Shown: one piece after another, positions 1-4,938 of the stretch
How the letters are laid out: every line of letters starts with the position of its first letter
Numbering within the stretch: the first letter of the stretch is position 1
Assembly (NCBI GenBank): GCA_944321005.1
Contig: CALUJT010000154.1
Coordinates: 1 to 5,487 of the forward strand
DNA: 5,487 nucleotides
DNA from: an uncultured Atopobiaceae bacterium
GTDB lineage: Bacteria; Actinomycetota; Coriobacteriia; Coriobacteriales; Atopobiaceae
Direction: 5' to 3'
Position numbers and translations under genes: made by a program
The notes under the pieces: model-generated
What the model saw: the letters and a program-made list of their open reading frames with translations, nothing else
What the model was told of the DNA's origin: nothing
Databases searched by the model: none

Positions 1-281
1 AGCATCTCGAAGAAGGAGAGGTGCGTGGCGTCGCCGATGTTGTCGATGTCGTTGGTGCGCAGGCACTTCTGGCAGGAGCACGCGCCGATCTCCGGCATGG
101 TGCGCTTGCCCTGGTAGTACTCCTTGAACTGGTTCATGCCCGCGTTGGTGAGCAGCAGCGACGGGTCGTCCGGGACGAGTGAGGACGAGGGGTACAGCTT
201 GCAGCCCTTGGCCTCGAAGAATCGGAGGAAGTCCTCGCGGATCTCCGCGGTGGTCATGGTCTTGTAGTCGGCGGTGCTCAT
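1..281 (-). CDS. alaS: Alanyl-tRNA synthetase, N-terminal part (cut by left edge)
   Basis: Class II aminoacyl-tRNA synthetase that charges tRNA-Ala with alanine in the cytoplasm. Only the first 93 codons and two bases of the next are present. The translation contains the hallmark AlaRS N-terminus: TAEIREDFLRFFEAKG at 11-26, SSSLVPDDPSLLLTNAGMNQFK at about 32-53 (motif 1 region), and CQKCLRTNDIDNIG at 70-83 followed by HLSFFEML (motif 2 region, with the ATP-contacting arginine as R75). The usual bacterial TARHHTFFEM is replaced by DATHLSFFEM. ATG at 281-279 is chosen because AGGGGAGA lies just upstream at 292-285; the next Met, at residue 9, has no Shine-Dalgarno. The editing and C-Ala domains would lie beyond the left edge. 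A TATAAT box about 45 nt upstream suggests its own promoter. Family assignment is secure. Confidence 0.97.
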   Translation of the reverse strand, partial: MSTADYKTMTTAEIREDFLRFFEAKGCKLYPSSSLVPDDPSLLLTNAGMNQFKEYYQGKRTMPEIGACSCQKCLRTNDIDNIGDATHLSFFEM

Positions 282-324
282 TGGTCTCCCCTGCTGTTGG
301 GTTTTATCCGCATACAAGCTTGTG

Positions 325-353
325 ATTATAGCGCGTGACGCGGGGACATGGGG
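325..353 (-). promoter_or_regulatory. Probable alaS promoter (perfect -10, weak -35)
   Basis: On the minus strand a perfect TATAAT lies at 330-325, in an AT-richer patch of otherwise GC-rich sequence. Transcription would begin near 318, giving a leader of roughly 37 nt before the alaS ATG. The position 17 bp further upstream (353-348) reads CCCCAT, so no good -35 hexamer is visible and no extended -10 TG is present. The -10 match and its position support the call; the missing -35 lowers confidence. The short leader leaves no room for a T-box. Confidence 0.5.
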
Positions 354-422
354 TTTGGGCAGCGGGGAGCCCCCGAGGTCGCGAATCGCCCACATTGCCG
401 CGGGCCGCCGGCGCGGCGCAGA

Positions 423-495
423 AAACGCGCCCCCTGTCCGCGTTGGGCCGCATTCGCCGAGATGGCGAGAAGGCCAGCGGGCAGAGGGCGCGTTT
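423..495 (-). terminator. Large nested hairpin, likely terminator of the SGNH-SLH gene
   Basis: Two 19-nt arms (495-477 and 441-423 in minus-strand order) are complementary except for one G-U wobble and one C-A mismatch. The distal arm is followed by a short T run (GCGCGTTTTCTG). The 35-nt loop holds a second stem: GGCC/GGCC (475-472 with 449-446) around TCGCC/GGCGA (468-464 with 458-454). The structure begins 26 nt after the hydrolase stop codon and ends before the alaS promoter, as expected of a terminator separating the two units. The U tract is short, which fits many high-GC actinobacterial terminators. An mRNA 3'-end stabiliser is the alternative. Confidence 0.65.
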
Positions 496-520
496 CCAGG
501 GACCGTGGGGCCGAGAAGCG

Positions 521-1927
521 CTACTCGCCGGACGACATCCGCATGAGGATCATGGCAAAGTCGGCGCGCGCGCAGACGCCCTGCGGGTCGAGCGCGCCGC
601 TGCCCTGGCCGGAGATGACGCCGCTCGCAACGGCCCAGTTCATCGCAGCCTGCGCGAACTCGGAGACGTCGTCGGCGTCGGGGTAGGCGGAGAGGTCCGC
701 CTCGACCTCGGGAGAGCCCGCCGCGCGCCACATGACGGTCGCGACCTGCTCGCGGGTGATGTTGTCGGCCGGGCCAAAGGTACCGTCCTCGTAGCCGGTG
801 AAGAGGCCCGTCTCGAGCGCCCAGGCCGCCGCGCCGGCGTAGAAGGCGTCCGCGTCGCAGTCGGGCAGGAGCGCGCCGGAGGACTCGGGCTCGCCGGCCA
901 TGCGCCAGAGAACGGTGGCGAGGTGCGCGCGGGAGAGCGGGTCGGCGGGGCCGAAGGTGCCGTCGCCGTAGCCGGTCATCGCACCCACGGACGTGGCCCA
1001 CTGGACGACGTCGTGGTACCAGGCGTCCTCAGCGACGTCGGTGAAGCCGGGGCCGGGCGCAGGCTCGGACGCCGCGCGGTCGAGCGCCTCGCAGACGGCG
1101 GAGGCCACCAGCTGGTGCCCGAGGGCGTTGAGGTGGAAGTCGAGGTTGAAGTCCGCAGCCGAGGCGAAGTACGCGTTGTACGGGTTCTCCTCGGAGGCCG
1201 TCAGCGCACCATAGGAGTCCACCACGGTGTAGGAGCCAACCGGCGTGCCGTTGGCGATGACGGCGTTCAGCGCGAGGACGCCCGCGTCGACGGCGTCCAC
1301 GAGCTCGACGGTCGCGAAGTTGGCGATGCGCTCGTAGGGGTTGTACTGGGTGATCACCACGAGCTCGGCGTCCGGGCTGGCCTCGGAGACGGCGGCGACG
1401 ATGCCCGCGAGGTTCGCACCAAAGCCCTCGAGCGCCTGGGCTGCCTGCGGGGAGGCCGCAAACTCCGACACGTACCCCATGAGCGCCGTCACAAGGGCGA
1501 GGTCGGGCTCGTCGGCGGTGAGCGCCGCGATGATCTGCTCGGGCGTCAGCGCGGCGCCCGGGTTGTCGGCCGCGTACTGCTCGGCGAGAAACGCGTAGAG
1601 GGCGCCCAGGAGGTCGTTTCCGCCCACCGTAAGGGTGACGACGTCGGCCCTCTGGACCTCGGCGAGAACGGCGGGGTCGGCAAGCTGCTCGAGAACGGTG
1701 GCGGAGGTCACCCCCTCGTCGGAGGACAGGTTGACGAGCTCGTAGCCGCGCTCCGCGGCAACCAGGGCCGGGAACGCCTCGGTCTCGGCGCTCGCGAGCC
1801 CGTAGCCGCTGGTCGTGCTGTCTCCCAGCGCCACGTAGACCTTGGCCTCTTCCGCCAGCGCGCGGACCGGCAGCATGGCAAGGGCCATGACCAGGGCGCA
1901 GAGTGCGAGGATGACGCGCTTTCTCAT
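521..1927 (-). CDS. Secreted SGNH/GDSL hydrolase with three SLH cell-wall-binding repeats
   Basis: 468-residue exported enzyme. A signal peptide (basic MRKR, hydrophobic core to about 20, AxA cleavage after A25) precedes an SGNH/GDSL esterase-type domain at about 29-285. Block I is GDSTTSGYG with nucleophile S37; block III is GGND at 102-105; the C-terminal block is DFHLNALGH at 263-271 with H265 as catalytic base. The acid would be D263, two residues before the His (DxH), not the DxxH spacing of TesA-type enzymes. After a Pro/Gly linker (287-294) come three S-layer homology repeats at about 295-346, 352-404 and 411-464, each ending at a TRAE-like position (SRAH, TREQ, ARAD). SLH repeats usually bind secondary cell-wall polysaccharide, so the enzyme is probably held on the cell surface and acts on acyl or acetyl esters; the substrate cannot be read from sequence. 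ATG at 1927 follows AGGAAGGAGA with a 6-nt gap. It lies downstream of the two-headed regulator gene. Confidence 0.9.
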   Translation of the reverse strand: MRKRVILALCALVMALAMLPVRALAEEAKVYVALGDSTTSGYGLASAETEAFPALVAAERGYELVNLSSDEGVTSATVLEQLADPAVLAEVQRADVVTLTVGGNDLLGALYAFLAEQYAADNPGAALTPEQIIAALTADEPDLALVTALMGYVSEFAASPQAAQALEGFGANLAGIVAAVSEASPDAELVVITQYNPYERIANFATVELVDAVDAGVLALNAVIANGTPVGSYTVVDSYGALTASEENPYNAYFASAADFNLDFHLNALGHQLVASAVCEALDRAASEPAPGPGFTDVAEDAWYHDVVQWATSVGAMTGYGDGTFGPADPLSRAHLATVLWRMAGEPESSGALLPDCDADAFYAGAAAWALETGLFTGYEDGTFGPADNITREQVATVMWRAAGSPEVEADLSAYPDADDVSEFAQAAMNWAVASGVISGQGSGALDPQGVCARADFAMILMRMSSGE

Positions 1928-1933
1928 GTGGTT

Positions 1934-1943
1934 TCTCCTTCCT
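1934..1943 (-). promoter_or_regulatory. Ribosome binding site of the SGNH-SLH gene
   Basis: Minus-strand AGGAAGGAGA, with GGAG 7 nt before the ATG at 1927. This strong Shine-Dalgarno fixes the start and places the signal peptide at the N-terminus. Confidence 0.8.
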
Positions 1944-2020
1944 GCGGGGACGGGGAACTACGCCCGACTCAACATCCGGGTGAGGGGCACCACAATCGTT
2001 CCACAGGAGCGCGGGGGCGT

Positions 2021-2053
2021 CATCACCCGTTGCTGCCGTCAAATCGGATGATG
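2021..2053 (-). other. 9-bp stem-loop in the SGNH-SLH leader
   Basis: On the minus strand CATCATCCG (2053-2045) pairs fully with CGGGTGATG (2029-2021), using one G-U pair, around a 15-nt loop. A bulged base would allow two further pairs. There is no T run after it, so it does not look like an intrinsic terminator. It lies about 94 nt before the hydrolase ATG. It could be part of a leader RNA, or an imperfect palindromic protein-binding site as DNA; nothing here decides between these. Confidence 0.5.
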
Positions 2054-2165
2054 CGACAAGCGGCCGGCAGCGCGGCCGGAGGCGAATCGCCGCCTTTCGC
2101 CCGGGAAAGACGGCCAAGAGGCAATGGGTCCCTGCGCCCAAGCGCATAGTTTTCGCCGAGGGGAA

Positions 2166-2207
2166 GCGAGAAGGACGGGGCGAGAAGAGCGGGGCGAGAA
2201 GGACGCG
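2166..2207. repeat. Three tandem copies of a 14-bp unit
   Basis: Plus-strand units are GCGAGAAGGACGGG (2166-2179), GCGAGAAGAGCGGG (2180-2193) and GCGAGAAGGACGCG (2194-2207). They abut without gaps and differ at two adjacent positions in the middle copy and one in the last. On the transcribed minus strand the block is a C/U-rich run almost without A, starting 42 nt after the regulator stop codon. It lies outside any gene. Confidence 0.85.
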
Positions 2208-2249
2208 TCCCCGGGAGCGCCCGCACCCGCGGCCCCCCGTGCGATCGCG

Positions 2250-3446
2250 CTAAGACAGCATGAACCGCCTGAGGTCCTGCCGCCTCTTGATGCCCAGCTT
2301 GCGCAGGGCGGAGGAGACGAAGCTCTTGACCGTGTTGGCCGAGACGCCCAGGTGCTCGGCGATCTCCTGGTTGGTCCAGCCGCGCGTGGCGAGCATGCAC
2401 GCCGCAAACTCCGTGGTGGTGAGGTTGTCCGCGACGGCGTCCCCGGTGGCGGGGTTGTGGACGCGGCGCCAGCCCGCGGAAAAGCGGTAGGTTATGTCGA
2501 TGACGCGCCGGAACTCCTCCGGCCACGCGGGCTTTATCACGGCCTCGAGCATCCCGCCGAGAAGGCCGTGGTGCTCGCCGAAGGGCTCGATGAGGCCGTC
2601 CGGACGGGCGATCCCCCACGCCGCGAGCAGGTGCTCCTGCGCCCGCTCGGTCTGACGCAGGCCCATGTGGCCCATCACTGCGGCAAGGTGCAGGTAGATG
2701 TCCACGATGGGGTACGTCTCCCCGCGCACGGCAAAGGCCGCGTCCACCAGTCCCACGCACCTGCCGTAGTCCCCCTGCAGGTAGGCGTGGTGGGCCTGGA
2801 GGTAGAGGGCAAAGAGCCTGAGCCCGCGCGGAAGGAGCGGGACGAGTGACGGCAGCTCGCGGGCAGCCTCGGGAACGGGCAGGTGGAGAAGAACGGCGGC
2901 CCCGGAGGCCATGAACGCGGCGATGGCCCGGTGCTCGGGAGGGACGGACTCGTCCACGGACGCCAGGATCTCCTGGACGCCGGAGAGCGCGCGGCGGCCG
3001 GACGCGATCTCCCCGCGCGTGAGGATCGCGAAGCCGAAGATCCAGCAGGCGGAGAGCCTGAGGGCCGGGTCCCTGGAGGCGAGGTAGGGCTCGGCCTCCC
3101 CCGCCGCCTGGTCGGCCTGGCCCCTGAAGTAGTGGAGCTCCGCCCGGGCTATGGCGCGGACGTCTTCGTCCTCGATCTCCTCGACGCACGAGGCGCAGCT
3201 TCCCGGCTCGAAGGCGGTGTTCATGAGGGGCATGGGCACGCGCTCGAACGCGAGGTCGCCGGCGCTCGCGGACCTCCGCGCGCGACGGGGGTCGTCCGGC
3301 TTGGGCGCGCCCTCGGGGATGGCCCAGGAACGACCGAAGCGCCGGGCGCCGTCTATGCGCGCATCGCTGCAGAGCTGCTGGACGAGGCGCTCGGAGATGC
3401 CCCACTCCCTTGCGGCGTCGCGAACGGTCCAATATGCCAAGCCCAT
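2250..3446 (-). CDS. Transcriptional regulator with N-terminal HTH_17/excisionase-like domain and C-terminal LuxR (GerE) HTH
   Basis: About 398 residues, no signal peptide or membrane segment, so a cytoplasmic DNA-binding regulator. Residues 5-50 (YWTVRDAAREWGISERLVQ, then GARRFGRSWAIPEGAPKP) match the HTH_17/excisionase or MerR-like winged helix pattern. Residues about 90-330 are mostly helical and Ala/Leu-rich, like the TPR-type sensor cores of MalT-like regulators, but no clear TPR was assigned; a CASC pair lies at 84-87. Residues 341-396 form a LuxR/GerE helix-turn-helix: LTTTEFAACMLATRG, then WTNQEIAEHLGVSANTVKSF and the ending LRKLGI. No receiver domain or Walker A is visible, so the input signal is unknown. 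ATG at 3446 has its GGGAGG only 2 nt away, whereas TTG at 3440 has an 8-nt gap and would give MAYWTV; the start is uncertain by two codons. A promoter candidate lies just upstream. It precedes the SGNH-SLH gene on the same strand. Confidence 0.88.
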   Translation of the reverse strand: MGLAYWTVRDAAREWGISERLVQQLCSDARIDGARRFGRSWAIPEGAPKPDDPRRARRSASAGDLAFERVPMPLMNTAFEPGSCASCVEEIEDEDVRAIARAELHYFRGQADQAAGEAEPYLASRDPALRLSACWIFGFAILTRGEIASGRRALSGVQEILASVDESVPPEHRAIAAFMASGAAVLLHLPVPEAARELPSLVPLLPRGLRLFALYLQAHHAYLQGDYGRCVGLVDAAFAVRGETYPIVDIYLHLAAVMGHMGLRQTERAQEHLLAAWGIARPDGLIEPFGEHHGLLGGMLEAVIKPAWPEEFRRVIDITYRFSAGWRRVHNPATGDAVADNLTTTEFAACMLATRGWTNQEIAEHLGVSANTVKSFVSSALRKLGIKRRQDLRRFMLS

Positions 3447-3448
3447 CG

Positions 3449-3454
3449 CCTCCC
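3449..3454 (-). promoter_or_regulatory. Ribosome binding site that decides the regulator start
   Basis: Minus-strand GGGAGG ends 2 nt before ATG (3446) and 8 nt before an in-frame TTG (3440). Usual spacing favours the TTG; usual start-codon preference favours the ATG. It rules out the longer in-frame extension to 3533, whose ATG would place the promoter candidate and this site inside the gene. Confidence 0.6.
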
Positions 3455-3471
3455 GTTGTTGCCCGCCCTTG

Positions 3472-3500
3472 ATTCTCTTCGCTTTGGCGCTGAGATTCAA
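3472..3500 (-). promoter_or_regulatory. Candidate promoter for the two-headed regulator
   Basis: Minus strand TTGAAT (3500-3495), a 17-bp spacer, then GAGAAT (3477-3472); each hexamer matches 4 of 6 bases of the housekeeping consensus. It sits in an AT-richer patch of the 106-nt gap after the permease gene, about 25 nt before the regulator start. The spacing is ideal and the match moderate. Confidence 0.45.
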
Positions 3501-3552
3501 CTTCTCGCGCGGGAAGCGGGGCGGACGCGGCACGACGGGACGACCTCGCAGA

Positions 3553-4887
3553 CTACGCGTCCTTCTCGCCGGGCGCGTCCTTCTTCTCCGCCGCGGGGCC
3601 GCCCGCCGCCGCGGGGCCGCCCGGACCCGGCGCCGCCGCCTTTGCCACCACCACGGAGGCCTTCTTCTGCTCGTGCAGGCGGGTGAGGCCGTCGAGCAGG
3701 CGGGAGCGCGCGATGAAGGTGTCGTCGTCCAGGGCGTCGAAGGTGGGCTGGGGCCTGCCGTCCGCGTAGTTGAACGGCGTGGACCCGAAGAGCGCGCCCT
3801 CGCGCGAGACCAGCTGGCGACCCGTGTGGGACTCGAAGTAGTAGACGAAGAAGCCCTTGATGGCGGCCGTGAGGGGCACCGCGAGGAGCATGCCCACCGC
3901 GCCGCCCAGCGCTCCGCCGATGATGATGCCCAGGAGCGAGAGCGCGGGGTGGATCTTGATGGAGGACTGCATCACCAGCGGCGAGAGCACGTTGTCGGTC
4001 ACGTTCTGCGCCACCACGGTGATGACGAGCGTCCAGAACGCGCACACCGGGCTCACGAAGAAGCCCAGCAGGACGGCGGAGATGGACGAGAGGAAGGGAC
4101 CGATGACGGGCACGAAGTGCAGCACGAAGGTGGCGATGCCGATGAGGCCGGCGTAGGGGTGGCCGATGAGCGCGAGGCCCGCCGCCACCATGAGGCCGTT
4201 GGCGAGCGAGGTGATGAGCGTGCCGCGCATGTAGCCGCCCATGGAGCGGGAGAGGACGGCGAAGGTGAGGACCATCTCCTCGTCGTACTCCGGGCCGGCT
4301 ATGACGGCGAGCTCGCGCATGATCTTGGGGTAGTCGAGCGAAAACCAGTACGCCAAGATGAGGCCCAGGAAGAAGGTCACGAAGTGGCCCGCCAGGTCCG
4401 TGAGGTTGGCCACGAGCCCCGTGGAGAGGTTGCGAGCGAGGTCGGACGCTATGCCGGAGCCGGCCTCGGTGAGCACCTGGAAGAGCGCGTTCACCGTGTT
4501 CTGGACGTTGGAGTTCCCGGTGGTGCCGAAGTAGTCCCAGAAGGTGGAGAGGCCGTCCTGGAGCTGCGTGAAGTAGGACGGGACGTTTCTCAGGAGCACC
4601 ATGAGCTCGCGGGCGAAGGGCCCCACGAAGAGCGCCACCACGGCCACGATGGCCGCGAGCACTATGAGCAGGGCGAGAAGGGCGGCCAGGCTGCGCGGGA
4701 CGTGGCGGTCCTCCAGCCAGTTGGTGATGGGGCTGCAGACGAAGCCCACGATGACGCCAATGACGAGGAGCTCGACGGCCTGGCCCACGACGGCGAGCCC
4801 GCGCACCGCCAGCAGGAAGAGCACGATGGCGCCCACGATGGCCCAGGCTATGGTCGCGCGCAGGCGCCACTTCTCGTATCTGGTCAT
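3553..4887 (-). CDS. AI-2E family transporter (PerM/YdiK/TqsA-like permease)
   Basis: 444-residue polytopic inner-membrane protein. Hydrophobic segments lie at about 11-28, 35-52, 65-89, 165-184, 222-242, 246-263, 267-290 and 311-343, the usual eight-span layout of the family. Family signatures are visible: the P-x-x-N-W segment after span 2, HFVPVIGPF at 257-265, and NVTDNVLSPLVM followed by IHPAL and the Gly-rich GIIIGGALGGAVGMLLAVPL at about 296-339. The large hydrophilic loop at 90-165 is also typical. A cytoplasmic tail from about 350 ends in a Gly/Pro/Ala then Lys/Glu/Asp low-complexity stretch (415-444) built partly from an 18-bp duplication. Members include the autoinducer-2 exporter TqsA and Na+/H+ antiporter-like proteins, so the substrate cannot be inferred. 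ATG at 4887 follows AAGGAGGG closely. It lies 51 nt after the sigma factor gene, with no terminator seen, so probably in one operon with it. Confidence 0.93.
   Translation of the reverse strand: MTRYEKWRLRATIAWAIVGAIVLFLLAVRGLAVVGQAVELLVIGVIVGFVCSPITNWLEDRHVPRSLAALLALLIVLAAIVAVVALFVGPFARELMVLLRNVPSYFTQLQDGLSTFWDYFGTTGNSNVQNTVNALFQVLTEAGSGIASDLARNLSTGLVANLTDLAGHFVTFFLGLILAYWFSLDYPKIMRELAVIAGPEYDEEMVLTFAVLSRSMGGYMRGTLITSLANGLMVAAGLALIGHPYAGLIGIATFVLHFVPVIGPFLSSISAVLLGFFVSPVCAFWTLVITVVAQNVTDNVLSPLVMQSSIKIHPALSLLGIIIGGALGGAVGMLLAVPLTAAIKGFFVYYFESHTGRQLVSREGALFGSTPFNYADGRPQPTFDALDDDTFIARSRLLDGLTRLHEQKKASVVVAKAAAPGPGGPAAAGGPAAEKKDAPGEKDA
3588..3623. repeat. Perfect 18-bp tandem duplication inside the permease tail
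   Basis: The 18-nt sequence CCGCCGCGGGGCCGCCCG occurs twice in direct succession (3588-3605 and 3606-3623). Eighteen bases keep the frame, so it appears in the protein as GGPAAA followed by GGPAAE. An 11-bp direct repeat (3556-3566 and 3574-3584) also has an 18-bp offset, giving the KDA/KDA pair at the C-terminus. This pattern suits slippage in a tail under little constraint. Confidence 0.85.
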
Positions 4888-4889
4888 TT

Positions 4890-4897
4890 CCCTCCTT
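4890..4897 (-). promoter_or_regulatory. Ribosome binding site of the AI-2E permease gene
   Basis: Minus-strand AAGGAGGG, separated from ATG at 4887 by two A residues (three bases from the AAGGAGG core). It is a strong core match at tight spacing. No other in-frame start is near, and the first membrane segment follows directly. Confidence 0.7.
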
Positions 4898-4938
4898 CTG
4901 GGGCGGGGCGGGGCGCGCCGCCGGTCCGTCCCGTTGCG

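Larger units (their letters stand above)
1928..2249 (-). other. 322-nt gene-free leader between the regulator and the SGNH-SLH gene
   Basis: No convincing gene is present. Read on the minus strand it holds, in order: a G-rich stretch after the regulator stop; a palindrome GGACGCGTCC at 2210-2201; a pyrimidine-rich 14-bp tandem repeat (2207-2166); an AT-richer CGAAAACTATGCG patch leading into a TGCGC/GCGCA hairpin with a TTGG loop (2146-2133); inverted GGCGAA/TTCGCC arms (2101-2096 with 2086-2081); CGGCCG/CGGCCG arms (2078-2073 with 2066-2061); a 9-bp stem-loop at 2053-2021; then about 75 nt of plain sequence up to the ribosome binding site. A TTGACG at 2043-2038 resembles a -35 but has no -10 at 16-18 bp. 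The region probably carries regulator mRNA termination and the hydrolase promoter or untranslated leader, but no defined promoter or known riboswitch could be identified. Confidence 0.6.

Noticed and set aside
282..318. T-box leader for alaS
   Set aside because: The predicted leader is about 37 nt, with no T-box sequence or specifier hairpin.
2021..2045. SigB-type promoter (GATTTG ... GGGTGA) for the hydrolase
   Set aside because: The -35 part matches only 3 of 6 bases and the spacer is 11 nt, shorter than usual.
2061..2078. CGGCCG/CGGCCG hairpin as an intrinsic terminator of the regulator
   Set aside because: No T run follows, and such palindromes are expected often in GC-rich sequence.
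335..2149. 604-residue plus-strand open frame antisense to the hydrolase
   Set aside because: Its translation is Arg/Gly/Val-rich with no recognisable domain, and it lies opposite a gene with clear signal peptide, catalytic and SLH motifs. It is a typical high-GC shadow.
2030..2160. c-di-AMP (ydaO/yuaA) riboswitch upstream of the surface hydrolase
   Set aside because: Only a GGGACCCA segment resembles it. The GGGUGAAUC and CCCGACAGCUAAC signatures are missing.
3447..3533. In-frame 29-residue N-terminal extension of the regulator
   Set aside because: Basic, domain-free sequence that would place the promoter candidate and the GGGAGG site inside the gene; the conserved domain begins right after the later start.
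3553..4887. Naming the permease as an autoinducer-2 exporter in a quorum-sensing system with the LuxR-tail regulator
   Set aside because: The family name does not establish the substrate, and the regulator lacks an autoinducer-binding domain.
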